In this document: in pieces, positions 22,572-30,898 of the stretch
How positions within the stretch are numbered: the stretch's first letter is position 1
Layout of the letters: every line of letters starts with the position of its first letter
Source: Verrucomicrobiota bacterium
GTDB taxonomy: Bacteria > Verrucomicrobiota > Verrucomicrobiia > Opitutales > Opitutaceae
Length of the DNA stretch: 31,001 nucleotides
Direction of reading: 5' to 3'
Assembly (NCBI GenBank): GCA_030832235.1
Contig: JAURJO010000319.1
Span: 1-31,001 of the forward strand
The notes under the pieces: generated by a model
Seen by the model: the letters and a program-made list of their open reading frames with translations, nothing else
Databases searched by the model: none
Told to the model about the DNA's origin: nothing
Program-made: the position numbers and the translations under genes

Positions 22572-23561
22572 ATGTCACAAACGCCCGCCTCCCTGACCGC
22601 TGGTCCCGCCTGGTCCCGTAAGCTCCGCGACGAGATCGGCAAGGCCGTCATCGGACAAGACGCAGTCGTCGAACGCCTCCTGGTGGCACTGCTCGCGAAC
22701 GGCCACGTCCTGCTCGAAGGCATGCCCGGCCTCGCCAAGACCCTGCTCATCCGGTCCCTCGGCACTGCGCTGGGGGTGCAGTTCGAGCGCATCCAGTTCA
22801 CGCCGGACCTGCTGCCGAGCGACGTGGTCGGCACGATGATCTTCCAGCCGAAGACCGGCGAGTTCTCCGCCCACCGCGGGCCGATCTTCGCCAACCTCGT
22901 GCTGGCCGACGAAATCAACCGCGCGCCCGCCAAGGTGCAGAGTGCGCTGCTGGAAGGCATGCAGGAGCGCCAGGTGACGATCGGTGGCCACACCCATCCG
23001 TTGCCGAAGCCGTTCTTCGTGATGGCGACGCAGAATCCGGTGGAGCAGGAAGGCACCTACCCGCTGCCGGAGGCGCAGACGGACCGGTTTCTCTTCAAGC
23101 TCCTCGTGGACTACCCCTCCCAGACCGAGGAGTCGGCCATGATGGAGCGGTGGGGCCAGGTCACGCGCCAGCCGGCACTCGCCCCCGTTTCCAACGGCGA
23201 GGAACTGCTCGCCCTGCGCGCGGCGGTCGACCAGGTGCACGTCTCGCCGGCGGTTCAGGGCTACATTCTCGCCGTTGTGCGCGGCACGCGCGCGCTGGCC
23301 GAGAAATCCGGCGACGCGAAGCGCCACCTGACCTTCGGCGCGTCGCCCCGCGCCTCCCTCGCCCTTTACCAGGCGGGACGGGCGCTCGCTTGGCTGCGGG
23401 GACAAGACTTTGTTTCGCCCGCGCTGATCCAAGACCTCGCGCCCGACATCCTGCGTCACCGCGTGGGACTGACGTACGAGGCAGAGGCGGAGGAGATCAC
23501 CGCCGACCGCGTGATCGCGCAGGTGATCGAGCGCACACCCGTGCCCGCCGGCGCGGCTTGA
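22572..23561 (+). CDS. MoxR-family AAA+ ATPase
   Basis: A 329-residue ATPase. Walker A is GMPGLAKT at residues 50-57, Walker B LVLADEIN at 109-116 (Asp113, Glu114), then the MoxR signature LLEGMQERQVTIGG and sensor 1 VMATQNPVEQEGTYPLPEAQTDRF. The C-terminal lid contains FGASPRASLALYQAGRALAWL. MoxR proteins act as chaperone-like remodelers for VWA-domain partners, which are encoded directly downstream. The ATG at 22572 is used; earlier in-frame codons lie over the divergent rescue-factor gene. It is the first gene of a five-gene operon; the next gene starts 25 bp later. Confidence 0.95.
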   Translation: MSQTPASLTAGPAWSRKLRDEIGKAVIGQDAVVERLLVALLANGHVLLEGMPGLAKTLLIRSLGTALGVQFERIQFTPDLLPSDVVGTMIFQPKTGEFSAHRGPIFANLVLADEINRAPAKVQSALLEGMQERQVTIGGHTHPLPKPFFVMATQNPVEQEGTYPLPEAQTDRFLFKLLVDYPSQTEESAMMERWGQVTRQPALAPVSNGEELLALRAAVDQVHVSPAVQGYILAVVRGTRALAEKSGDAKRHLTFGASPRASLALYQAGRALAWLRGQDFVSPALIQDLAPDILRHRVGLTYEAEAEEITADRVIAQVIERTPVPAGAA

Positions 23562-23586
23562 GCGCGGCGCCCGCCGCACGCGCACG

Positions 23587-24504
23587 ATGGCGACCACGAG
23601 TCCGACTCCCAGCCTGGGGAATCCGCTCGCGCTGCTCCGGCGGCTCGAGTGGCGGGTGCGCCATGCCGTCGAGAACGTGCTCAGCGGCGAGTACCGCTCC
23701 GCGTTCCGCGGCCGCGGAATGGAATTCGACCAAGTGGTGAAGTACGAGTTCGGCGACGACGTGCGGGACATCGACTGGAACGTCACCGCGCGCCTCGGGG
23801 AACCGTACCGCAAGAAATTCGTCGAGGAACGCGAGGTCACGCTGCTGCTGGTCTTCGAGGACTCGCCCTCGCTGCTCTTCGGTTCCGGCGCGCGATCAAA
23901 ACGCGAGGCGCTGCTGGAGATCGCCGGCCTCGTCATGCTGCTCGGCGCGGTGAACCGCGACCGCGTCGGTTTCGTCCACGCCTCCCCCGGCGGCACGATG
24001 GTCCGTGAACCCGTGCGCGGCCGCGGCCGCATCCTGCATCTCGCCGCGAGTCTCCTCTCGCAGCCGGCACCGGACCCCACCGAGGCGGCGCCGGTCCCGC
24101 CCTGGCGTTTCCTTGCGCGCGCCGCCCCGAAGCACAGCATTTTGATCTGGCTCGGCGATTTCCCGCCTTCCGCCCGCGGCCCGCGCGGCGGACCGCAACC
24201 GGAGGGCTGGGCGGTGCTGCGCCGGCGCTACCAGACGATGGGCTTCCGCGTGGACGATCCGTGGGAAAGGGAGTTTCCCGCGGCCCGTATCGCGGCTTAT
24301 GACCCCGCCGCCGGCCGGCTGGTCACGCTCGACGGCGGAGCGGCGGAACGCGCCGCCCACGCCGCCTGGGTCCGGGAGCGGGAAAACGCGTGGCTGGAAT
24401 TATTCCCGGATCCCCTCTCCCGCCTCACGTTCACGACCGAGGAAAACCGCCTCGACGCGCTGGTGCGCTTCTTCCACGCGCGGATGCAGACCGGCGGCCG
24501 CTGA
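23587..24504 (+). CDS. DUF58 protein of the MoxR/Bat operon
   Basis: A 305-residue DUF58 protein. The family core is SGEYRSAFRGRGMEF and then VVKYEFGDDVRDIDWNVTARLGEPYRKKFVEEREVTLLLVFEDSPSLLFGS in order, the last part being the start of a VWA-like fold with D-S-S (EDSPS) near residue 96. No transmembrane segment is visible, so it is probably cytoplasmic. In known operons DUF58 proteins accompany MoxR ATPases and VWA proteins, but their biochemical role is not settled. It is spaced 25 bp from moxR and 8 bp from batA. Confidence 0.93.
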   Translation: MATTSPTPSLGNPLALLRRLEWRVRHAVENVLSGEYRSAFRGRGMEFDQVVKYEFGDDVRDIDWNVTARLGEPYRKKFVEEREVTLLLVFEDSPSLLFGSGARSKREALLEIAGLVMLLGAVNRDRVGFVHASPGGTMVREPVRGRGRILHLAASLLSQPAPDPTEAAPVPPWRFLARAAPKHSILIWLGDFPPSARGPRGGPQPEGWAVLRRRYQTMGFRVDDPWEREFPAARIAAYDPAAGRLVTLDGGAAERAAHAAWVRERENAWLELFPDPLSRLTFTTEENRLDALVRFFHARMQTGGR

Positions 24505-24512
24505 AACCCGCG

Positions 24513-25532
24513 ATGGACAACATCGTCCTGCACGACCCGCTCTGGCTCATCGCGCTCGCCGCGCTGCCGGTGCTCGCGTGGCTTCGTGGACGACGCCGCA
24601 CCCCGGTGCTGATCGTTCCGTTCGCCGCCGCCTGGCACCGCCCCTCGCTCGCCGCACCCGCCCGCTGGCCCGCGGGGCTCGCGTTTCTCGGCCTCGCGCT
24701 GCTCGTCGTCGCCCTCGCGCGTCCGCAACGGGTCGAGGACAAGCGCGAGGTGCGCTCCGAGGGCTACGACATCGTTCTCGCCATCGACCTCTCGACCTCG
24801 ATGCGCGCCGAGGACTTCGAGAAGGACGGGGAACGCATCAACCGCCTGCAGGCGATCAAGCCGGTCATCCAGGCGTTCATCGAGCGCCGGCCCACCGACC
24901 GCATCGGCATCGTGCTGTTCGCCGGCCGCGCCTACACCATGGCGCCGCTCACGTTCGACCACGGCTGGCTCGCGCGGCAGCTCTCGCGTGTGAGGATCGG
25001 CATGGTCGAGGACGGCACCGCGATCGGCGACGGCTTGGGCGTCGCCCTCACCCGCCTCGAGCAGGCCAAGCGCGACCGCGCGGGCCGCCGCATCGGGGCC
25101 TTTGTCGTGCTGATGACCGACGGAGCCAACAACCGCGGGGCGCTCGCACCGCTCGACGCCGCGGGCATCGCGAAATCCCGCGGCATCCCGGTCTACACGG
25201 TCGGCTCGGGCAAGGAGGGCATCGTTCCCGTACCCGTCTACGACGACGAGGGACGCAAGCGCGGCTACCAGCGCATGTTGTCGGACCTGGACGAGGGCAC
25301 GCTGCGGGAGATCGCCAACCAGACCGGCGGGAAGTTCTTCCGCGTGGCCGACACCGGCACGATCGAGAGCGCCTTCCGGGCGATCGACCGGGCGCAGAAA
25401 ATCGAGTTCCAGGCCAAGAGCTACCTCGTGGCGACGGAACTCTTCTGGTGGCTCGCCGCGCCCGGCCTTGTCGCGCTGCTCGCGGGAGCGGCCTTCGCCC
25501 GTCCCTTCCAGCGCCGGGAGGCGGCCGCATGA
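24513..25532 (+). CDS. batA: BatA-like VWA membrane protein
   Basis: A 339-residue membrane-anchored von Willebrand A protein. Two hydrophobic segments near residues 7-22 and 50-68 (FLGLALLVVALARPQ) come first, then the VWA domain with the metal-ion site IDLSTSM (DxSxS) and MTDGANNRGAL, and a final membrane segment LVALLAGAAFARP. It is the usual BatA layout. VWA partners of MoxR bind ligands through the metal site. The start at 24513 (MDNIVLHDPLWL) is preferred because the longer reading lies inside the DUF58 gene. The TGA overlaps the next ATG as ATGA. Confidence 0.93.
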   Translation: MDNIVLHDPLWLIALAALPVLAWLRGRRRTPVLIVPFAAAWHRPSLAAPARWPAGLAFLGLALLVVALARPQRVEDKREVRSEGYDIVLAIDLSTSMRAEDFEKDGERINRLQAIKPVIQAFIERRPTDRIGIVLFAGRAYTMAPLTFDHGWLARQLSRVRIGMVEDGTAIGDGLGVALTRLEQAKRDRAGRRIGAFVVLMTDGANNRGALAPLDAAGIAKSRGIPVYTVGSGKEGIVPVPVYDDEGRKRGYQRMLSDLDEGTLREIANQTGGKFFRVADTGTIESAFRAIDRAQKIEFQAKSYLVATELFWWLAAPGLVALLAGAAFARPFQRREAAA

Positions 25533-27439
25533 TCTTCGCCGTTCCGAAATTGCTCTGGCTCCTGCTCGTGCCCGCCGGCCTGGCGGCCTGGGATATCGCG
25601 CGCCGCCGCCGACGCGGCGCGGCGGACCATCCGAACATCCTGCGCGCCGAGGCGGGCCCCTCCTCGGTGACGCTCACGACCGAACGCCCGGGACGCGCCG
25701 CCGACGGAGTTCCGCGTCTTCGTCCGTGGTTGTGGTTCGGCCTCGCGCTCGCGGCCGTCGCTCTCGCCCGGCCGCAATGGGGCCGCATCGAGGAGCCGGT
25801 CTTCGACCAGTCGCGCGAGATCCTGCTGGCCGTGGATCTTTCTCGTTCGATGCTCGCGACGGATGTCAGCCCGTCGCGCCTCGACCGCGCCAAGCTCCTC
25901 ATCCAGTCGCTCCTCGAGAAACTCGCGGGCGAGCGCGTCGGGCTGGTGGTGTTCGCCGGCACCTCGTTCCTGCAGGCGCCATTGAGCGCCGACTACGAAA
26001 TCCTGCGCGAGTTCCTGCCGGGCCTGAACCCGGGCTTTCTCCCGGAAGTCGGGACAAATTACGGCGCCATGCTCGACACCGCGGCGCAGGCCTTCGGCAC
26101 AACCGGCGCAGCGGACCGCTTTCTCATCGTCCTTAGCGACGGCGAGGCGACCGACCCCGCTTGGAAGGAACGCATCGAACCGCTGAAGAAAAAGGGCGTT
26201 CGCGTGATCGGCCTGGGCGTAGGCACGGCCGGCGGCGGCATGATCCCCGAAAGCGATGGCAGCTTCCTCAAGGACGACCGCGGCGCGGTCGTGCTGTCCC
26301 GGCTGGAGTCGGCCACCCTGCAGGAGCTGGCGCGCGCGACCGACGGTGTCTACCGCGACGCGAGCGCGTGGATCGATGTCGCGGGACTAGTGAGCGAGAC
26401 CATCGAGCGCGGCCGGCGCGGTGAGTTCGTGGAAACCAACACGGTGCGCCAGGTCGAGCGCTTCCAATGGCCGCTCGCGCTCGCGTTTTGGTGCCTGCTC
26501 GTCAGCCTTTACCACGAGTTTCCCGTGCGTCCGAAATCCCGCGCCGTCACCCTTCGCACCGCCAAGTCCGCCGCCCCGGCCGCCGCGGCCGCGCTGGCGT
26601 TGATGCTGCTCGCCCTCGGCGGGAGCGACCTCGTTGCCGCCGCCAAACTGGCGAATCCCGGGAGTTCTTCCCCGAATGCCGCGGCCGCTATGCCCGTCGA
26701 GGCGCCCCCGGGGGATCCGGCCGCGCTCGGCCGCATCGTCGGCCGCCTTTCTTCCGCCGCCAAGCCCGCCGCCCGCGATTGGGCCGAGCTCGCCGGCGAG
26801 ACGCTGAACTGGGGCTCGCGCCTGCAATCCCAGGGTCAACCGGTTCTGCCGGGCCCTGTCCACGACGCGATCGCCGGGGTGAAACTCGGCGAGAAGCTCG
26901 ACGCCAAGGCGGCCGACTGGGGCAAACTCCGCGGCGATCTCGAGGCCCTGCTCGACGAGAAGGAACGCGAGGACAAGAAAGACGACCAGAAGCAGGACAA
27001 GAACGAGGACCAGAAGAAGTCCGACGAGAAACAGCAGCAACAGGACCAGCAGAAGGACCAGCAAAGCGAGCAGCAGAAAAACGACCAGCAGCAGCAACAA
27101 CAGCAGAACCAGCAGGACAAATCCCAGGAGCAAAAAGACTCCCAACAACAGCAGCAGGATCAGGCGCAGCGGAAACCGGACGAAGAGTCGGCGCTCGGCG
27201 ACATGACCAAGAAGGACCAGCCTCCGCCCCCGCCGCCGGAAAACATGCAGCAGGTCGGTGGCGCCCCGGAACGGAAACCTGAGGACCAGCAGGAGAAGGC
27301 CGACCCCGCATTGGCGCTGCCGCTCCAGAAACTTGACCAGCTCCGCAACCAGGACTCCCCCGCGCAGCTTTTCCAGATGATGGAGGGCGACCGGAAGGGT
27401 GAGCGCAAAAACACTCCCCGCACGGGCAAGACCTGGTGA
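25529..27439 (+). CDS. batB: BatB-like VWA protein with BatC-like Q/K/D-rich C-terminus
   Basis: A 636-residue protein combining two Bat parts. Residues 1-335 are BatB: membrane segments at 5-20 and about 68-82, then a VWA domain with AVDLSRSM (DxSxS) and LSDGEATD, and another membrane segment near FQWPLALAFWCLLVSLY. After a hydrophobic stretch (AAAAALALMLLALGG) a soluble tail begins: a helical region to about 475, a 78-residue stretch made almost only of D, E, K, Q, N and S (476-553), proline-rich linkers, and LQKLDQLRNQDSPAQLFQMMEGD ending in GKTW. That last part resembles the end of BatC proteins. The TPR repeats that usually define BatC are not seen here. Function is expected with MoxR and BatA at the inner membrane. 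Confidence 0.85.
   Translation: MIFAVPKLLWLLLVPAGLAAWDIARRRRRGAADHPNILRAEAGPSSVTLTTERPGRAADGVPRLRPWLWFGLALAAVALARPQWGRIEEPVFDQSREILLAVDLSRSMLATDVSPSRLDRAKLLIQSLLEKLAGERVGLVVFAGTSFLQAPLSADYEILREFLPGLNPGFLPEVGTNYGAMLDTAAQAFGTTGAADRFLIVLSDGEATDPAWKERIEPLKKKGVRVIGLGVGTAGGGMIPESDGSFLKDDRGAVVLSRLESATLQELARATDGVYRDASAWIDVAGLVSETIERGRRGEFVETNTVRQVERFQWPLALAFWCLLVSLYHEFPVRPKSRAVTLRTAKSAAPAAAAALALMLLALGGSDLVAAAKLANPGSSSPNAAAAMPVEAPPGDPAALGRIVGRLSSAAKPAARDWAELAGETLNWGSRLQSQGQPVLPGPVHDAIAGVKLGEKLDAKAADWGKLRGDLEALLDEKEREDKKDDQKQDKNEDQKKSDEKQQQQDQQKDQQSEQQKNDQQQQQQQNQQDKSQEQKDSQQQQQDQAQRKPDEESALGDMTKKDQPPPPPPENMQQVGGAPERKPEDQQEKADPALALPLQKLDQLRNQDSPAQLFQMMEGDRKGERKNTPRTGKTW
26954..27189 (+). repeat. Low-complexity CAG/GAC/AAG-rich coding tract
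   Basis: Within batB/C, codons for Gln, Lys, Asp, Glu, Asn and Ser dominate for 78 residues with many CAG and CAA triplets in a row. The antisense strand of this stretch reads as an artificial Leu/Val-rich open frame, which should not be taken for a membrane protein. Such tracts are prone to length change. Confidence 0.8.
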
Positions 27440-27444
27440 TCACC

Positions 27445-29913
27445 ATGCGCTTCTTCCGCTTTATCCTGTCCATATCGGCCCTGATCGCCGCCGCCACCGC
27501 GCAGACCGCCCGCTGGGAACAGTCCGAGGGAGGCCTCGGTACCAACCTCGCGCTCGTCTTCGAGAACTGCGAGCCGGACGGCCAGCCTGCCCTGCCCTCG
27601 ATCCCCGGGGTGGCGTTCGCGTTCTCCGGCCGCTCCGAGAGCGTGAACATCGTGAATTTCCAGATGACGCGGAGCGTCACGCTGGGCTACGCGGTACGCT
27701 CCCAAGGCAACCAGCCCTTGCGCATTCCCGCCTTCACCGTGCGCACCAATAAGGGCGACGTGCGCGTGGAGGCGTTCGACGCCGCGCGACCGGCCGTGGC
27801 CATCGATACTCTCGCGAACTCCCGGCTCGCCCCCGAGCGCCGGAGCGTCTGGGCCGGCGAGGTCCTCGGCCTCACCTACGAGCTCTCGGCCGCGCGCCGC
27901 ACCAATCCGCAGATCAGCCCGAGCTTCGACTGGAACCCTGCGCCCCTCGTGGCCGAGGACTGGTCGAAACCCGAGGTGACGGAGCGCAACGCCGGCGGCG
28001 AACGCCGCGTGAACGTGATCTTCCGCACCCGCGCCGTGGCCCGCGTGGCGAACACCCTCAAACTCGAGGCCGCCACCCACCTCATCAGCGTCCAGACCGG
28101 GACGATCGGCTTCGGCATCATCTCCCAACCTCGCATGGAGCAGGTGTCCGTGACGTCGGATCAACCGACGGTTGAAGTGAAACCCCTCCCCCCGGGCGCT
28201 CCGGCGGGGTTCGGCGGCGCGGTCGGACAATTCAAACTCACCTCCAAGGTGGTGCCGGAGAAAGCCGCCGTGGGTGAGCCCGTGACATGGACGCTCGAAC
28301 TCACCGGCACCGGTAACTGGCCGGACCTCACCGGCCTACCGGCACGCAGTGTATCGAATGACTTCAAGGTCGTGCAGCCGAAGGCCCGCCGCACACCCGC
28401 GGAAGGCAAGCTTTTCGACGCCACCCTCACCGAGGATGTCGTGCTCGTTCCTTCAAAGCCGGGCACGTACACGCTCGGGCCGGTCACGCTCGCCTACTTC
28501 GATCCGCAGAGCGGCACCTACCGCACCGTCACCACACCGAAGACGTCCCTCGTCATCACGACTCCCGCCGCACCGCAATTCAACGTCATGCCGAACCCGT
28601 CGGCCGGCGCCGATGAGTCCGCCCAAGCGGCACCCACCGAGAAGACTCCGCCCAAGCCGGTCGCCGCGGCCGCGGCTCCCGCCGGAATTCCCCGGGATCC
28701 CTTGCCGTCGGGACCGAACGCCCAGGCGCCCTTCACCCTTCGCGGACTTGCCCTGGCCACCGCGACCCCGTTCGCGCTCACGGTGTTGTTCTGGTTCTGG
28801 CTGGCGCTGCGTCGGGCGCGGGAAACCGACCCGGCGCGCCCGCAACGAGAAGCGCGCGTCCGCCTCGCGGCCACCCTGCGGGAAATCGACCTCGCCGCCG
28901 CGGACCGGAAGGCGGGCCTGCTCGTGGCGTGGCAGCGCGACACCGCGATCCTCTGGGGCTTGGCGAAGGCCGCTCCCTCGGCGGACGCCATCGACTCCAC
29001 GGAGTGGAGCGATCTCTGGCGCGAGGCGGATCGGGCGATTTACGGGAAGCAAGGCGGCTTGCCCGCGGACTGGGGTTCCCGCGCCCAGGAGGCCCTCGCG
29101 CGCAAGAAGACACCGCCGTTCCGCTTCCATCGGCTTTTTCTGCCGCGTAACCTCATGCCTTTTGCCGCTGCCGTGACGCTGGTCCTCGGCGCATCACTCA
29201 CACTCCGTGCTGCTTCAGCGGACGCTGGCGTTTCCTACCGCAAAGGTGACTTCCCCGCGGCGGAAAGCACGTGGCGTGAGGCCCTCCGGAAGGCTCCGCT
29301 TGATTGGAGCACGCGTCACAACCTTTCCCTCGCCCTCGAACAACTGGACCGCCCGGCGGAGGCAGCGGCCCACGCCGCCGTCGCCTTCGTGCAGAATCCC
29401 GCCCAACCCGCGGTACGCTGGCACTTCACGCGTACGGCGGAAAAACTCGGCGCCGCGGCCTCACCGCTCGCCGGATTCATCACGCCGGGTGTCGTCCGGA
29501 CCCTGGCGCGCGACGCCTCGCCCGCCGACTGGCAATTCCGTCTCGTCGGCGCGGCATGGCTGCTCGCCGCCGCTATCGCGATCCTCCTTCTACGCGCCTA
29601 CCGAGGGGCTCACCGCGCTTGGAAGTGGGTCTCCGCCTCCATCGGAGTCGCCGCCCTCGTGCTGGCCGCGCTGTCCGTAAACGGCATCCTCGCCTACGGC
29701 GCCGCCGCCCACCCGGAGTCCGCGATCGTCGCCCGCGCCACCACCTTGCGTTCCATCCCGACCGAAGCCGACACCGCGCAAAAGACGACTCCCCTTGCCG
29801 CGGGCGGACTCGCACTCATCGACAGATCCTTCCTCGGCTGGCATCGGCTCGCCTTCGAGGGCGGCCAGACTGGCTGGGTGCGCAAAGAGGACGTCGTCCC
29901 GGTCTGGAAGTGA
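27445..29913 (+). CDS. batD: BatD-like protein with added TPR and SH3 domains
   Basis: An 822-residue membrane protein. A signal peptide (MRFFRFILSISALIAAATAQ) leads into Ig-like BatD domains to about residue 375, seen in GLGTNLALVFENC, QGNQPLRIPAFTV and PGTYTLGPVTLAYFDPQSG. A proline/alanine linker and a membrane segment near 431-453 follow, a cytoplasmic helical stretch, a second membrane segment (about 566-586), TPR-like repeats in GVSYRKGDFPAAESTWREALRKAP and LSLALEQLDRPAEAAAHAAVAF, two more membrane segments (about 700-752) and a bacterial SH3-like domain ending GWHRLAFEGGQTGWVRKEDVV. It is longer than the usual BatD by the TPR-to-SH3 part, which resembles BatE. The ATG at 27445 is preferred to the GTG at 27436, which would overlap the batB/C stop. 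Confidence 0.85.
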   Translation: MRFFRFILSISALIAAATAQTARWEQSEGGLGTNLALVFENCEPDGQPALPSIPGVAFAFSGRSESVNIVNFQMTRSVTLGYAVRSQGNQPLRIPAFTVRTNKGDVRVEAFDAARPAVAIDTLANSRLAPERRSVWAGEVLGLTYELSAARRTNPQISPSFDWNPAPLVAEDWSKPEVTERNAGGERRVNVIFRTRAVARVANTLKLEAATHLISVQTGTIGFGIISQPRMEQVSVTSDQPTVEVKPLPPGAPAGFGGAVGQFKLTSKVVPEKAAVGEPVTWTLELTGTGNWPDLTGLPARSVSNDFKVVQPKARRTPAEGKLFDATLTEDVVLVPSKPGTYTLGPVTLAYFDPQSGTYRTVTTPKTSLVITTPAAPQFNVMPNPSAGADESAQAAPTEKTPPKPVAAAAAPAGIPRDPLPSGPNAQAPFTLRGLALATATPFALTVLFWFWLALRRARETDPARPQREARVRLAATLREIDLAAADRKAGLLVAWQRDTAILWGLAKAAPSADAIDSTEWSDLWREADRAIYGKQGGLPADWGSRAQEALARKKTPPFRFHRLFLPRNLMPFAAAVTLVLGASLTLRAASADAGVSYRKGDFPAAESTWREALRKAPLDWSTRHNLSLALEQLDRPAEAAAHAAVAFVQNPAQPAVRWHFTRTAEKLGAAASPLAGFITPGVVRTLARDASPADWQFRLVGAAWLLAAAIAILLLRAYRGAHRAWKWVSASIGVAALVLAALSVNGILAYGAAAHPESAIVARATTLRSIPTEADTAQKTTPLAAGGLALIDRSFLGWHRLAFEGGQTGWVRKEDVVPVWK

Positions 29914-29931
29914 CCGCGCCGGCAGTCCGGA

Positions 29932-30840
29932 TCAGACGTCACAGATCCGGACCGAGTCGGCGAGCGAGGCGACCTTGTCGCGACGTGGGATGAACTCCTG
30001 CCCGACGAAACCTTTGTAACCCGTCTCCACGATCGCGCGCATGATCGGCGGGTAATTTATCTCCTGCGTGTCATCGATCTCGTTCCGACCCGGCACCCCG
30101 GCCGTGTGGTAGTGACCGATCCAGTCCTTGTGCCGGCGGATGCGGGTGATCACGTCGCCGTGCATGATCTGCACGTGGTAGATGTCGAAGAGCACCTTTA
30201 CGCGCTCGGACCCGACGCGACGGCAGATCTCCACCGAGCGGTCGATGTCGTCGCAAAAATAATCGGGGTGGCCCTTCATCTCCTCCGCGACGCGCGAGTT
30301 GAGCATCTCCAGACAGAGCGTGACGCCCTTCTGCTCGGCGTGACCGGCGATCTTTTTCAACCCGTCGACCATGTTGCGCATCGCGACGTCGTCGGAAAGA
30401 CCGCGGCGGAAACCCGAGAACGTGATCACCGCAGGGAAGCCCGCGGCCGCGGTGGCATCGATTCGTTCCCGGAGGACCCGCAGGCACTCCGCGTGCTCCT
30501 CCGTGTGCGCGAAGCCCTTGGCGAAGCCGTGACTGCTGGTGAGCGCGCAAACCAGGCCACGCTGGCGGAGCACGGGAAACTTGTCGGGCGTGACGAGCTC
30601 CACCGAGCGCAAGCCGAGCACGACCGAGTGATCGCACAGTTCCTCCAGTGTCATGGGGCGGAAGCACCACGGGACCACCGACTGGTTGATGCGTCCGTTC
30701 CGCACCACGCGGCCCGGCGGCTTTGCGGAGTCGGCGGCCCTGGCCAATCCGGCGGACGCCAGACCGGCGGCCAAGGTACGGCCGACGAAGGCTCGACGGG
30801 AGGTTGAGGGAACGGAGCGGGGCGAGATGAAGTCCGGCAT
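29932..30840 (-). CDS. Tat-exported hydroxypyruvate-isomerase-like TIM barrel
   Basis: A 302-residue sugar-isomerase-fold protein (AP endonuclease 2 / xylose isomerase-like TIM barrel). The N-terminus carries a twin-arginine leader: SRRAFVGRTLAAGLASAGLARA, with Arg15-Arg16 and a probable cleavage after about residue 35. Hydroxypyruvate isomerase family features are INQSVVPWCFRPMTLEELC, VTLCLEMLNSR with the metal-binding glutamate, FDIYHVQIMHGDV, GHYHTAGVPGRNEI and GQEFIP. Related enzymes interconvert hydroxypyruvate and tartronate semialdehyde or other keto-sugars; an exported form probably acts on an environmental sugar derivative, which is inference. The ATG at 30840 is used; the reading to 30981 lies over the histidine-kinase gene end. 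Confidence 0.88.
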   Translation of the reverse strand: MPDFISPRSVPSTSRRAFVGRTLAAGLASAGLARAADSAKPPGRVVRNGRINQSVVPWCFRPMTLEELCDHSVVLGLRSVELVTPDKFPVLRQRGLVCALTSSHGFAKGFAHTEEHAECLRVLRERIDATAAAGFPAVITFSGFRRGLSDDVAMRNMVDGLKKIAGHAEQKGVTLCLEMLNSRVAEEMKGHPDYFCDDIDRSVEICRRVGSERVKVLFDIYHVQIMHGDVITRIRRHKDWIGHYHTAGVPGRNEIDDTQEINYPPIMRAIVETGYKGFVGQEFIPRRDKVASLADSVRICDV

Positions 30841-30898
30841 GCGCCGAACGAAACAGGTGACGGCGGCAGGCTGAAGCCCGAACTCGCGCGACCGCGGT

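Noticed and set aside
22571..22574. Divergent start codons sharing the palindrome CATG (moxR ATG at 22572 and a minus-strand ATG at 22573).
   Set aside because: The minus-strand gene has a strong GGAG site in front of a GTG at 22504, and the extra 23 residues lack family resemblance, so the shared CATG is most likely coincidence.
24299..25528. N-terminal extension of the BatB frame upstream through batA.
   Set aside because: It is Arg/Pro-rich shadow sequence over batA; the ATG at 25529 begins a normal BatB membrane segment.
26387..27148. Minus-strand open frame rich in leucine and valine that looks like a multi-pass membrane protein.
   Set aside because: It is the antisense reading of the CAG/GAC/AAG-rich tract in batB/C and has no family motif.
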